This document shows positions 1-10,879 of a DNA stretch of 64,000 nt, piece after piece (the stretch's first letter is position 1; every line of letters begins with the position of its first letter). The stretch is from Macrotis lagotis (Eukaryota > Chordata > Mammalia > Peramelemorphia > Peramelidae). The stretch lies in NCBI RefSeq assembly GCF_037893015.1, contig NC_133658.1:283861746-283925745 (forward strand). Direction: 5' to 3'. A program made the position numbers and the translations under genes. The notes beneath the pieces are model-generated. The model had not been told where the DNA came from and searched no databases. It was given only the letters and a program-made list of their open reading frames with translations.

Positions 1-119
1 TTCTTTTTAGTCTGGTATCTGAAATTCTTTATAGAAACTACTTTGTAAAACTTTCATAATTGTAGGCACAACAGTAGAAAGTTAGCATTATTTTATCTTA
101 TCATTTATCAGGAAGAATA

Positions 120-125
120 TTTATT
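120..125 (-). promoter_or_regulatory. FCN: Candidate poly(A) signal of the ficolin gene
   Basis: AATAAA on the minus strand (TTTATT on plus), about 430 bases past the stop codon. It would give a 3' UTR of about 450 bases. A variant TATAAA lies nearer, around 232-237, so the choice is uncertain. Confidence 0.35.
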
Positions 126-324
126 TAAGGTTGAAAAGTTAGCTTAATAATTAATATCATTCATTTGTAAGCTGCAGGAATAGGACTCAATTCTGTCCCC
201 TATCCTCCCTGCTATTAAATCAACAACTCACATTTATACCCCACATTGACACAACAGCAGGATTTCATGTATATTCTCTTTGAACCTTACAAGAAATGGT
301 TGTTACATAGTTCTGGAATTATTG

Positions 325-445
325 ACTCTGTCTTTCAGATGAGGAGACTGAGAACCAAAAAGATTATACTTGTCTCAAATCACATAGCTAAAGAGCTGTG
401 AGATGTGGGTCAAGGAGGATGAAACCTTCTAAGCCAAAGGTTGAA
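325..445 (-). repeat. MIR-like fragment downstream of the ficolin stop
   Basis: tcagatgaggagactgagaa and aaatcacatagctaaagagc resemble the MIR core. If the 3' UTR reaches 120, it lies inside it. Confidence 0.45.
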
Positions 446-553
446 CTATCCTGTGAACCCCTCTCTGATTCTGATCTTCTCCTAATCTGATGGAGTCTTC
501 TGCCTTTGTTAGTCCAACATCCCTGTGGAAAATTTCCTGGACCTCTCCCTAGG

Positions 554-801
554 CTAAGTAGGCCTCAACTTCATCTCAGCCACTTTGTAGGAATAGTAGT
601 ACCCTTTGCCCGAGTACCAGTTTATTCCATTGGCAAAACTGCCATGGGAACCTCCAAGGTACAAGCCATTCAGGTTAGAGTGATGACATTCCTTGTACCA
701 CCAGGCTCCACTATATAAAACAGCACAATTATTTGAATATGGGTCATTATCTCGATCTTTCGTTGAGAAGGGCATGTTGTTATGGTAGGTCAGTGAGTCC
801 C
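554..801 (-). CDS. FCN: Ficolin exon 8: C-terminal lectin region and stop
   Basis: 248 nt from acceptor TTTGCAG|GGGAC to TAG at 554-556. It carries [19 protein letters not shown] (acidic cluster expected to bind Ca2+), [20 protein letters not shown] (WWY, a Cys pair and the CHxSNLNG turn that shapes the acetyl-ligand site), and [20 protein letters not shown] near the end. The reading frame is intact and all landmark residues are present, so the lectin domain itself shows no decay. Confidence 0.95.
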
Positions 802-1758
802 CTGCAAAGGAAAGAACACTAACATTTATACATGGTTAGGGTTAATCTCTTTGGCTTTTTATTCAAGGTCTTTCACAAAGTTTTCTATCTTTCCCATCTC
901 CTCTTACTGTTCCTATAAGTCATGGAATTATATCATCTCAGTTTTCAGATTTGTATTTAATGAATGGTTCATTCTTGGAGATGTCTAATGTTCCTTTCAC
1001 TCTGACTTTTTAAGCTTTAAGGTCTCTTCCAGGTCTGACATTCTGTGTGCTAAAGTCCTGACCAGCTCCAATATTCTATGTTCTAAGGTCCCATTCACCT
1101 TTCATATCTTATCAGATGATATCTCTGTCTCCTGGTTCTCCTTTACTTTTTGTCCCACTGACCTTGCATAACCAAAGCTTAATTGTGTCTCACCTGCATC
1201 TCCTTCCACAAAACTTCCTAGTATCAGCTTGTAGTTTTCAGCTTCTCCTGCGATCTGGAATGATGTATACTTGGCAAAGGAGTGATTGCCTTCAAAGTCA
1301 TTGAAATCTATTCGGAGCTCACAGGTTTCTATGAGGGAAGAGTTTAAAAAGATTTTGACCAGATTTTCCTAAGTCAAATGTCTGATTGGTAGCTACAGGA
1401 GTGAAGTCTTTGATAGAGACGTGTGGTCAGTGCCCCCTTGAACTTCTTATCTTTGTTCAGTTGTATCTGATGTTTTTGTGACTTCATTTGGGTTTTTTTG
1501 GGCAAAGATACTGAAGGAATTTGTCATTTCCTTCTCAAGTTTATTTTACATTGAGGAAACTAAGGCAAACAGAAGCGAGTGACTTACTCAGGGGCACACA
1601 GGTAGTAAGTGTCTGAGGCCAGATTTGAACTCACAAATATGAGTCAGCATCTATCCACTGCACTACCTAGCAACCTGCCATTCCTTACCTTATCAACCAA
1701 TCAACAAATGAATGCACTGAGGGAGGTTAACACTGAAGTTTGACCTCTACATATATAC

Positions 1759-1825
<67 letters not shown>

Positions 1826-4800
1826 CTCACTGATTCTCACAAAAACTTCAGAGGTAGTAATTATTACCACATGGTTAGATGAATTGTTGAATGGTTGGGA
1901 AAGGAAGAAGGTAAGAAAGTTAAGTGGGATTGGGGAGAGGAGATCTGAACAGGAAAGGGATTCCAATAATACTCTTACTAGGACTTATTCTTTTTTTTTT
2001 TAGATTTTTGCAAGGCAAACGGGGTTAAGTGGCTTGCCCAAGGCCACACAGCTAGGTAATTATTAAGTGTCTGAGAACAGATTTGAACCCAGGTACTCCT
2101 GAGCCGGTGCTTTATCCACTACGCCACCTAGCCGCCCTAGGACTTACTCTTACTAGGACTCTCTCAATCTACCACCCAGCATTCAGTTAACTTGCAAGGG
2201 TTGTCCTTACTCTCCATCACAGAAGAATGGATGCATTTTGAGGTGAAAGATGCTAAGAAGGCCTTCACTACCAAGAAATTTTCACAGTGCCCTGAATTCA
2301 ATATTTCACTGCTTTCGCTGCTTACTGCTTTCAAGTCCTGGGATTAAGTAAGAGGACTGCCATTTCTTCTCCAGTTCATTCGACAGATGAGGAATCTGAG
2401 GCAAAGAGGGTTAAGAGGCCCAGAATCATACAGTTTATAAAGATCTGAGGCCAAATTTGAACTCAGGTCCTCAAGATTCTGGCACTCTATCCACTGTGCC
2501 ACTTAGTTGCCCAACTGTCACCACTGCTTTTTAGGATAGTAACTGTATCTGCTCCTTTTAGAGTGTCCAACTTCAAGACAAATATTACAGGGCAGGTATG
2601 TGTGTAGGTGTGTGATGGAGAAGATTGATGGCATTCCTAGGAAGATGGTGTGTATTTATTTTAGAGAAGGAAAAACAAGGTGGGAATTGAGACTGGAGCT
2701 GACCTGCACTGGGGTCTGTAGTGACCTGGGGGAATGAGTTCTTCAGATCCTTACCTTGAGCTGTCAGCAAATGAAGGTCATCATTTCCCAGCCAGAAGTT
2801 CCCCAGTTGACTGCCAAAACCTCTTTTGTATGCAGCCCAATCCCGAAAGAAATCCACAGAAGTATCTACTCGTCTCTGGAAAACCTGTGGGGGAATGAGT
2901 TCACAGAGAGAAACCCATCTAATGTCAATTCTGGAAGGAACTTTGGGAATCACCCAGTCTAACCTCTCAGTTTTATAGATGATGAAGAAACTTGGGCTCA
3001 GAAAAGGGAAGGAGAATTTTCCAAGGTCACATAATCTGTGGCAAAGCCAGAGCTTGATCGTGGTTCCTTAACCAGGACTCTTTATACTGGGTTATTCTAC
3101 TGCTCTGCAATGAGCTGATACTTACAATCCATCCCCCACCATCAGTATCCATGTCACAGAATACAGTCATAGGCTTACAGGAAGAGAGGAAGATGGTATA
3201 CCAGCCACTCAGGGTGTTCCCTTTACTGAACAGCTCTAAGCAGCTTTTACTTCCTGAGAAAGAAATGGGAGAAATCCAAAACCAGCAAAAGGTAGATGTT
3301 TATTTGTGAAATAAAATTAGACCTCATCTATCCTTGGATAAAAGAAAAACTGGGTTCTGAGTCTTCATGGTTTAACCCAAATTCCACTATCTCCATAAAT
3401 CCTTCTGTAAACTATTCAAGTTCAACTTCTTTTCATCACTTCCTAGAATACTCTTATTATTAATTTTCTTTATTTTTAATGCCCATGGACCAGATCCAAG
3501 TTTGTTTTTATTTTCAGTTAAAGGAGTAAGCAAACTCAAACTACACAGGTCGGTAATTATTCCAAAACCACAGTCTTAGAGAATTTTCTCAGATATTGAG
3601 AAATAATGTCATTTCCTCAGAGTCACACATTCAGTATGTATCAGAGGCAGGACCTGAACCCAAGTCTTCCTGATTCCATTTACTAAACTACACTGCTTCT
3701 CATTAGTGTCTACATCTTGCCATATGTTGCTCTGTATAATCATTTTCTGTCTTTTGTGTTTGCGTTTTTTTTTTTTTAGTTTTCTTTTTGTATATATCAT
3801 CTTCTTTTTCCAAGAGAAGTACAGGGTATTTCAAAGATTAGTGTATGCCTAACTTAGCTAGGCTAAAATTGCACTAAGAATTTTGGGACACCCCATTCAA
3901 TTTGCTGATGAGGGTATAGATGAGAGGAGGAAGCTTCCCAAAACTTAGGAAGCTGACATTAATCAGGACTTGGGATTCAATAAAGCCATTGATTTCAAGT
4001 AGACCTTTGACTGAGCCCTCCCATCAGCTCAGGGCCCTAAACCACAGCAAAGTCAGGTAAGGTTCTAGGATTCAAGAAAACTCACCTTTCTTGCATAGGT
4101 CAATTTCTCCATCAGCTCCTGTACATGAGAAGGGAAAAAAATAAATTGGTTGTTCATGTATCAGTACCATTTTAAAGCTCATACATACACACAAAATGTG
4201 AGGTGACTGATGTAAGTGTTATTCCTGTCATCAATCCTGCTTTGATTTTAGAAAATGGAATTTAGAGGCAGTTTCTTGACTAATAGCAGACTTTTTTCTG
4301 CAGGAGACTGCTCCTGTTCCAACAGGCTGGGTAATTCTATTCATATAGTTCTTTGATTTGCCTTTAATTACTTACCTTTGGGACCCATAGGTCCTTCCTT
4401 CCCAGGAATCCCGGGGGGGACCTCTCTCCCCTGTAGATACCAATGAAATAGGATCAATGATAATAAACTCCAACATTTAACTTGAAATTCACCAGTTCCC
4501 CTTCTGGTCTCCCAACCCATACCCATTTCCACAAACTTCCTAGATTACAGGACTGTAAAACTGAAAAGGGACCTCAGAATACTTAGAATACTCCTCTTAT
4601 TTTATAGATAAGAGAAATAATACCCTGTAGTGGACAAATATAAATAACTGAGGAAACACAAACCAAGCTAAATAATTTAGTAGCAAAACAGGTATAATAT
4701 TGGACTCTCCAGTTCATCCAAAGACCCTGAATTCTGAATGAGGCAGATTTTTATGTATCAGAAACAATCAAATAAGACCAATTAATTAAAAGGAAAATAA

Positions 4801-7800
4801 CTAACAATATCTAAGCCAGGATACAAAATTAGGTAATCTGATTTCTAATTGGAGGAAAGGTTGAAGACTTTCCAAGTTGGGGGGGGGGGGGGGGAAGAGT
4901 ACATTTCAGTTAAGCTGGGAAGAAGGAGGGACTTGTGAGTAGGTTTTGAGGTCTTTCCTTTTCCAGAATTGAGAGATGCTGATTAACTGCATCTATCTGC
5001 ATTTCGTGAAACAATAGATCAAAGTTTAAGCCATCTAGTGTCCCATGCAAAATAACAAGGATAATAAATGTGATAGCACAAGATAAGAGTCAGTATTTAT
5101 CATGTAGAATCTACTTGGTTTACTCAATCACTCAACACTAAATCAATTGCAATTTCTAATTAATCTTTGCAGGGATTAACTCACTCACCCAGAAACTCTA
5201 GGTCATGGGGGGATTTGATCCCAGATCCTCAGATTCCAAAGTCAGCATTCTTTCCTTAGTGCTTTGGTCATCTTTTGTCAAACATTAGATCTTCCATCCA
5301 CCTTGACTCTCCCCATATTGCACATATTATCTAAGATAGAGTCCAGCCCAACTTTGTTTCAGTACTCAATTTTTGCTTTAGAAGACCTGAATTCAAATTC
5401 CAGTTCATCCATTTTACTGTTTATGTGATTTGGAGTAAGTCATAGGTCTCTCTCTACACTTCAGTTGATTCATTTATTTTCTGACTAGATCTCTTATTGT
5501 ATTAGGATAGAGAATTTCACAAAAAGAAACCCCTTCTACCAAAAATATTTCTGCAGCAACCCTGACAACTTGTAGAGATATAGAGTTCCTTGGAGACACA
5601 TTGAGGTTAAGTGACATGCTCAGGGTCACAAAGAGGATATCAGTGTCAGAGGCAAGATTTGAATACAAAGCTTCCTAACTTTGAGGGTGATTTTCTTTGC
5701 ATTAGGTCATATTGCTTCTATTATGCCATAATCTAGGCTAAGGTAAAACACTTACTTGAGGATGATCACATATGTAAAGGTTCTATAAACTAAAAATATT
5801 TTTTGAGTGCCATCATATCCCTTCCTCACTCTCCCCTACTACTATTACTATGACTACTAAATTACTTTTACATTATGATTCCTACTACTATTTCTATTGC
5901 TATCACTATTATGATTTCTACTACTATTACTGCTACTACTATTGTTATGATTACTACTATTGCTACTATGATTGCTACTACCATTATTATTATTACTCCT
6001 ACTACTACTACTACTATTATTATTATTATTATTATTATTATTACTACTACTACTACCACCATTATTACAACTTACTATTTCAGTTCTCAATACTGGTACT
6101 ACTCACTGCTACCATTACAATTAATACTGTTACAACTAATGTTAGTCCAAATTAGTCACCTAGATTGAGTTTGAATTAGCACCTAGCTTTCTGGGCAGAC
6201 AAGCTAAGATATGACCTCATAATCATAGTCATATATTTACTAGTGGTTCTTTCAAGATATATTTATTTTCTCCAAGAAGTAATGGCATTTTCCAGCCTTA
6301 GAATACCATTATTTACTCTAAAAAGTATTTCAAATGCCAGAGTACATGATCTGAGAATTACAGATTATATATTAATTATGTTGTTCTTTATGATTTTTAG
6401 GGAGGCTGTGTTATATGGTAGATGACCTCAAAGCTAGGAAGTCTTCAAGTCTAGTCACTTATTCTCAAAATCACAGAACAGCAATTAATTTTGTTTTTTT
6501 GTACAGAGGGGTGGAAAAGGGGTGGGGGGGAGTATTTTGGAACCATGAAACTGGCCTAATAAAGTGGTATAGAACTCTTTGATGTGTCAACATGGTAGAA
6601 TTATTATATTGATCATAATGATTGTAAAGTATTTGCATTTGTCATCTATCAGCAGACAGAGTATTTATTGAGCAACCCTGAGCATAGTGGTGTGAGGGAT
6701 GCAAAAATAAGACATGTTCCCTTCCCTCCTGGATCTCTCCATGAATAAGAAAGATAATAATAGTAAAATAATTACAGTAAAAAGTAGTAGGAACAGGGAG
6801 GATTCTGAGTTTCATAAATAGTATTGACAAAGTTCCCTATCCAAATTGAGACAATGGTTGTTTGGGGAAGGTAGGAAAGGCACTGTCACCCTTTAATTAG
6901 GAAATTAAATTTGAAAACTTGAAGGGAATTACTGAAAGGCCCATAGGAGATCTAGCCAAGACTAGAGCTCAGATCTTCTGACTATATATGCTAAAGCAGA
7001 AACTAGTGAACTAAGCACCATTCCTCCAACACTTATTTATTTCTTAAAAGAACCTTTGAAGGATACTTATTTACTTTAGATAACATAGTGAAGAATCACA
7101 ACTTACGGCATAAAGAACTTCAGTTTTCCCAGCTTTATATCATGTGTGTATTACATGTTTTACTCACATGGCAAGTGATTCAGTGCTCTTTGACTAATTC
7201 CAACTCATTTTCAGTCAAATTCTATGAACTCACAGGGTCTGTCATACATACCTCTCATTCCTTTGGAACCCTCTTTTCCTTGAGGACCAGGGGATCCAGG
7301 AAGTCCTGGACAGCCTTGAAGTACAGCAAGTTTGTCAGACTCCCCAAGACCCACAATCTTTATATCTGCCGGATGTGAAAGACACACACATAAGCATACA
7401 TACATACATACATGCATGCACTTACATACACCCACACGGACATATATAACATTGAGTATAATGATTTCTGAAAGGTCCAAAGAACTCAAAAGACAATTAG
7501 CAGAAGGGACCAAAAGTCAAAGCTTATCCTCATAGTTTGGATTTGTGTAACTATAGGATATGACATCTTATGATGTTAAACATAAAATATTGAAAACAGT
7601 TTTAATTTACAGAAAAATCTGAAAATAGAAAGGTAATGCTCTTTAAAGAACAACTTTCTCTCTCTGAGCTCAGTCTGACAGAGTACAGGTAATCCTTGCC
7701 AAAATGATCCTGAGCAATTTGAGGGAGTGGGGGAAAGAATTAGAAGTAAATGAAAGGAGACTTGCCCTGGGAGAGGCTTTAGAAATAATTTAAAGATGTT

Positions 7801-8454
7801 AAGAGACAACATGTTGTATTGTATCAACCTGGAGTCTGGAGAAATATGATTTAAATCTGAATTTAGACTTTAACTACATGACCATGGTTAAGTCACTTAA
7901 CCTCTCTGAGGTTCAATTCCTCATCATGTGAATGATAATACTAATAATGCCCATCTTCCAGAGAATCACATGAAATTTTATATATACATAAATATATGAT
8001 ATGCATAAATGTGTGTATATGTGTTTATGTGTAAGTGTATCTTATGTATATATGTATTTGCATATCTTTAATTGGCATTACATCATTTATATACACATAT
8101 ATACATATATATTTGCAAACATATAATGCTGTGCTATATAAATATAAATTATTAAAAACTTGATAAGTATAGAGCACTGTACCAAACAGATAAAACTTTA
8201 GAAAAAGATAAGTTCTTAGCCCTCCCAGTAGAGTCTAGTACAATGATGATGTCTATGAGATAATATATAATATTCAAAGTAAATTCATTGGAGAGTTCCA
8301 AAACAAAGTATCCAAGAAGGAAAGTCATTGTGACCTTGAGAGAAAAACTGATAACCAAACCAGTGCTAGGAGGACTATTACCTAGGTCACCAGATTCACA
8401 CAACTTTTTCCAGTGAAATTTCCAGTCATTTATTAGAGAGAGAGAAGAAGGAGG

Positions 8455-8502
<48 letters not shown>

Positions 8503-9614
8503 GTTACTCCTAGAGATTTCTATAAACAGCTATTTATAATAACTTGTATTTATATAGTGCTTTAAGTTTTGCAAGGCATTATGATGTGTACATATACATA
8601 TATGCATATATGTACCTCCAAGGCTCTGTGTGTATATATATGTAAAATCTCATTTGATTCTCATAATAACCTGAGAGGCAAATATTATTATTGTTATTCT
8701 CATTTTATGGGTGAGGGAATTGAGAATATCTAGGTGGTGTAGTTGATAAAGCAGTGACCTTGGAGTCAGGAGGACTGGAATGAATCTGGTCTTTTGCCCA
8801 CTTCCCCCACTTGAAACTTACTAGCTGAGTGCCCTTGGGCAAGTCACAATCTTGAGTGCCTCATAGCTGAGTCCATCTCCAGTCATTCTGATTCATATCT
8901 GGCCACTGGACTCAAATGTTTCTGGAGGAGAAAGTGAGGCTGGTGACTTAGCATAGCACCCCCTCATTCAAATCCAATTCACCTGCTTGTTATGGCACCT
9001 CCCTGATGACATGGTTCTTCAAGAATGAAGGACAAAAATCTTCAGGAGGAAACTGAGGGAGCAAGAGATTAAATGATCTATCCAGGGTCACAAAACTAGT
9101 AAGTATCAAGGGCAGAATTTGAACTCAATTCTTCCTGACTCAGTTTTTTTTTTTGTAGTTTTTGCAAGTCAGTGGGGTTAAGTGCCTTGCCTAAGGCCAC
9201 ACAGCTAGGTAATTATTAAGTGTCTGAGGTGGGATTTGAACTCAGGTACTCCTGACTCCAGGGCTGTTGCTCTATCCACTATGCCACCTAGCTGCCCCCT
9301 GACTCAGTCTTTCTAATGACTGCATCATCTAGCTGCAAATATAAGTTTTTGGAATAAAAGGAAGGGATAAAAGGTTGGGGAGAGAAGACATTCTCCTACC
9401 TTGGAGAACACAAGGTTATAGAAAAGAAATGAGAAAGGACAGTATTGAGAAAAATGAGTCCCCCATGTTCCTCAGGAGCAGATTCGGGAAGGAATAATAG
9501 GTCTAGATCTTAGAGTTATCTCTGGGAATCTCACTCACCTGGACACTGGCTAATCTCCAGAGCAGTGCAGGTTGTGAGGCACAGGTATGCCAGGAGCCAG
9601 GCAATCCTACCCAT
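554..9614 (-). CDS. FCN: Ficolin gene, eight coding exons, one frameshift
   Basis: Ficolins are secreted oligomeric lectins that bind acetylated sugars on microbes and activate the lectin complement pathway through MASP proteases. Exons in transcript order are 9539-9614, 7252-7365, 4376-4430, 4086-4118, 3126-3253, 2755-2884, 1194-1328 and 554-801, all with GT-AG borders. The product has a signal peptide, an N-terminal Cys, about 15 Gly-X-Y triplets in exons 2-4, and a fibrinogen-like domain in exons 5-8. That domain shows a Ca-site-like acidic cluster (KDRDND), CHHSNLNG and [10 protein letters not shown]. Without the extra base in exon 3 the length is about 305 residues, near the roughly 313-326 of human ficolins. 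Exon 3 is 55 nt rather than 54, so the frame as written stops in exon 4. Position and strand next to COL5A1 resemble human FCN2, but mouse Fcnb also lies beside Col5a1, so FCN1/FCN2 assignment is open. Confidence 0.93.
1194..1328 (-). CDS. FCN: Ficolin exon 7: fibrinogen-like domain
   Basis: 135 nt, phase 1 to phase 1. The translation runs [20 protein letters not shown] and on to [20 protein letters not shown] with VEGDA at the end. It matches the ELR.D..DFE....FAKY..F.....E.Y.L.LG.FVEG pattern of ficolins. Acceptor CTCATAG|AAACC, donor GCAG|GTGAGA. Confidence 0.93.
1488..1677 (-). repeat. MAR1/MIR-type SINE in ficolin intron 6
   Basis: Minus-strand text with gggcaaagatactgaaggaa, gaggaaactaaggcaaacag and ctatccactgcactacctag. 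Confidence 0.75.
1761..1822. repeat. (AT)n microsatellite, about 31 units
   Basis: Pure AT dinucleotide run in ficolin intron 6. Open frames across it (poly-Y/I) are not genes. Confidence 0.97.
1992..2137 (-). mobile_element. WSINE1-type SINE in ficolin intron 6
   Basis: Minus-strand copy with oligo-T left end. Flanks taggacttattct (1979-1991) and taggacttactct (2138-2150), 12 of 13 identical. Confidence 0.9.
2362..2513 (-). repeat. MAR1/MIR-type SINE in ficolin intron 6
   Basis: Minus-strand core gatgaggaatctgaggcaaa to tatccactgtgccacttag. Confidence 0.7.
2755..2884 (-). CDS. FCN: Ficolin exon 6: fibrinogen-like domain
   Basis: 130 nt, phase 0 to phase 1. It encodes [20 protein letters not shown] and then [23 protein letters not shown]. 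The blocks FQRR.D.SVDF, Y..GFG and FWLGND are highly conserved in ficolins. Acceptor CCACAG|GT, donor CAAG|GTAAGG. Confidence 0.95.
2955..3075 (-). repeat. MIR-like fragment in ficolin intron 5
   Basis: ttatagatgatgaagaaact and ccaaggtcacataatctgtg resemble the MIR core on the minus strand. Confidence 0.5.
3126..3253 (-). CDS. FCN: Ficolin exon 5: start of fibrinogen-like domain
   Basis: 128 nt, phase 1 to phase 0. It encodes [12 protein letters not shown], then [27 protein letters not shown]. The Cys pair and the CDM-TDGGGW motif are diagnostic of fibrinogen-related domains. Acceptor TTCTCAG|GA, donor ATT|GTAAGT. Confidence 0.93.
3575..3705 (-). repeat. MIR-like fragment in ficolin intron 4
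   Basis: Minus-strand text cctcagagtcacacattcag and ggacctgaacccaagtcttc. Confidence 0.5.
4086..4118 (-). CDS. FCN: Ficolin exon 4: end of collagen domain
   Basis: 33 nt, phase 1 to phase 1, acceptor TACAG|GAGC and donor AAAG|GTGAG. In the ficolin frame it encodes [11 protein letters not shown]: the last two Gly-X-Y triplets and the Cys-containing neck before the fibrinogen domain. In the frame imposed by the exon 3 insertion it contains a TGA at 4114-4112. Confidence 0.82.
4376..4430 (-). CDS. FCN: Ficolin exon 3: collagen repeats, with +1 frameshift
   Basis: Acceptor CTACAG|GG and donor AAAG|GTAAGT are sound. The exon reads as Gly-X-Y repeats ([19 protein letters not shown]) only if one base of a seven-C run (plus-strand G run at 4413-4419) is ignored. 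As written the exon is 55 nt, not a multiple of three, and the downstream frame meets TGA at 4114-4112 in exon 4, giving about 83 residues without the fibrinogen domain. The exon is bordered by phase 1 on both sides, so skipping it would restore the frame with a shorter collagen stalk. Confidence 0.85.
4879..4894. repeat. G16 homopolymer in ficolin intron 2
   Basis: Sixteen consecutive G. Such runs are prone to length error in sequencing. Confidence 0.95.
5165..5720. repeat. Cluster of MIR-like fragments in ficolin intron 2
   Basis: Three diverged pieces: minus near 5165-5275 (gatttgatcccagatcctca), plus near 5360-5465 (acctgaattcaaattccagt), minus near 5570-5720 (gttaagtgacatgctcaggg). Confidence 0.5.
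5838..6065. repeat. Compound (ACT)/(ATT) trinucleotide tract
   Basis: About 230 bp of degenerate TAC/ACT triplets around a purer ATT run at about 6012-6040. It gives long false frames of Y, I/T or N/S on both strands. In ficolin intron 2. Confidence 0.95.
7252..7365 (-). CDS. FCN: Ficolin exon 2: N-terminal linker and start of collagen domain
   Basis: 114 nt, phase 1 to phase 1. It encodes [18 protein letters not shown] and then the first Gly-X-Y triplets starting [10 protein letters not shown]. The segment VGL..SDKL..L.GCPGLPG is a ficolin hallmark. Acceptor CCGGCAG|AT, donor GAG|GTATGT. Confidence 0.92.
7830..7965 (+). repeat. MIR-type SINE in ficolin intron 1
   Basis: Plus-strand tggagtctggagaaatatga, then ggttaagtcacttaacctct and tgaatgataatac. 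Confidence 0.6.
7980..8150. repeat. AT/GT-rich simple region
   Basis: Irregular tatata/tgtgta text in ficolin intron 1 with no unit kept long enough to count. Confidence 0.75.
8444..8506. repeat. (GA)n microsatellite
   Basis: Nearly pure GA run in ficolin intron 1. Confidence 0.95.
8726..9044 (+). mobile_element. MAR-type long SINE
   Basis: Plus-strand text from taggtggtgtagttgataaa, through gggcaagtcac, to the 3' part actcaaatccaattcacctg and gaatgaaggacaaa, typical of a long marsupial SINE. Inserted in an older MIR-type repeat. Confidence 0.65.
9145..9297 (-). mobile_element. WSINE1-type SINE in ficolin intron 1
   Basis: Minus-strand copy with a perfect 11-bp duplication cctgactcagt at 9134-9144 and 9298-9308. 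Inserted in an older MIR-type repeat. Confidence 0.92.
9539..9614 (-). CDS. FCN: Ficolin exon 1: start codon and signal peptide
   Basis: The ATG lies at 9614-9612. The 25 complete codons read [16 protein letters not shown]..., a short basic start and hydrophobic core, followed by A-L-E-I-S-Q-C-P. This gives a typical secretory signal cleaved near residue 17-19 and a Cys just after it, as in ficolin N-termini where it links subunits. The donor is CAG|GTGAGT; the exon ends in phase 1. The start is supported by a TATA-like box about 80 bases upstream. Confidence 0.9.
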
Positions 9615-9693
9615 GGCTTGAATGGGCTCTTCAACCTTAAGGTTCCAATCACTTTTTGGTCCCTTTGTCTTTGACTGCCAAAGGCTGTCAGAT

Positions 9694-9702
9694 CTTATAA
9701 AG
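9694..9702 (-). promoter_or_regulatory. FCN: TATA-like box of the ficolin gene
   Basis: On the minus strand the sequence is CTTTATAAG, about 80 bases upstream of the ATG. A start site 25-30 bases downstream would leave a 5' UTR near 50 bases. Its position fits; function is inferred. Confidence 0.55.
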
Positions 9703-10344
9703 GGATTGAAGAGCCAGCCCTTATCCTCCCTCCCTTCTTATTTCTTTTCTCCCCTGGGGTGAAGTGTTTGTTTTGCCCCCCTGATTAGCTAATCTGAAAG
9801 AATGCTTTGCCCTCAATGGCCCTTCAGAGTTTCCTGCTTCCTATGAATTCTTTATTTTTCTTTTTTTTCTTTTCAGAATGATTTCCTGATGGATCAATGA
9901 CTACCTCTCTTTGCATGACAGATATGCTTTACTTCCTTCTCTGATCATTTCCTCTCTAGCTTCATCAGCTCTAGTCTTGTATATCTCAGAGATCATGCCT
10001 GCTGAGATTTAACCCTTCCATCTTCTGAATTACAGTACTGAGATACTAATTGGTAACTCTCTGACCGTCTCCTTCACTAACTACCTTGGTCCCTACATCA
10101 GACACTTTCTAGTCCTATAGTTCATCCCTTTTCACCTACCCAAGTCTAGCACCATGATCAAATCAACTCTGCCATAATTCCTTGGAAGAATGTGTGAATC
10201 TTTTTCTGAAACAACATGCCAACTCCCATCCACTCTCTAAAGTATAAATTTTCTTCCCTTAAAATGGAAGCTTCTTTAGAGCAGGGATTGTTTGTACTTT
10301 TGTTTTTGGTTGCTTAATGCTTAGTATGGTACTTGGCACATTTG
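9703..10344. other. Upstream flank of the ficolin gene
   Basis: Unique-looking sequence left of the MAR1 at 10345, with pyrimidine-rich stretches at 9722-9880 and an ancient-repeat-like end near 10260-10340. The proximal ficolin promoter should lie at its left edge. No clear factor site can be claimed. Confidence 0.4.
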
Positions 10345-10555
10345 TTATCACTTTTTTTTCAGTTGTACTCCACTCTTTATGACCTCATTTTGAATTTTCT
10401 TGGCATTTCCTTCTCCATTTTTACAAATGAGGAAACTGAGGCAAATAGGATTAAGTGATTTATACAGAGTGGCATAGCCAGTAAGTGTCTCAGGTCACAT
10501 TTGAATTTAGGAAGATACCTTTTCTTGACTCCAGACCCAGTGCTCTATGTTGTCA
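10345..10555 (-). repeat. MAR1-type SINE upstream of ficolin
   Basis: Minus-strand copy with ttggcatttccttctccatt, gaggaaactgaggcaaatag and a degraded right end. Confidence 0.75.
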
Positions 10556-10879
10556 TGCATGACTAACTTAATGGAAAGGCCAGTCACCCAAATAGCTCCA
10601 TTTTCAGTTGTCCTCTGGACCTTTGAACAGGTGATCCCATGTTGTCTTTGGACAATAAAGTGTTTGCTGTGTAGCATATTCTGAATTTCTTCCTTTCCTT
10701 CAGCATTTATTGTCTGTTATTCAGGAGCATTTATCACCTACTGCTATGTACTGTTAGTTATTTCTATATGCATGCATTTTGTTACCCCAACTAGATGGTG
10801 AGTCCCTTAGTTAAAATAATAGTCCTTTATATGTCTTGAATATGGTCTAAATGAAGGATAAACATCATTATCATCATCA

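Larger units (their letters stand above)
8526..9350 (-). repeat. Old MIR-type repeat split by two later SINE insertions
   Basis: Minus-strand MIR-type text (tatttatatagtgctttaag, ctcatttgattctcataata) runs to about 8725. It resumes at about 9045 (gaggaaactgagggagcaag) and again after 9308. The gaps are filled by the SINEs at 8726-9044 and 9145-9297. Confidence 0.65.

Noticed and set aside
1727-2003. Frames with poly-YI
   Set aside because: Produced by the (AT)n microsatellite.
5850-6155. Long frames of Y, I/T and N/S on both strands
   Set aside because: They are translations of the ACT/ATT trinucleotide tract inside a ficolin intron.
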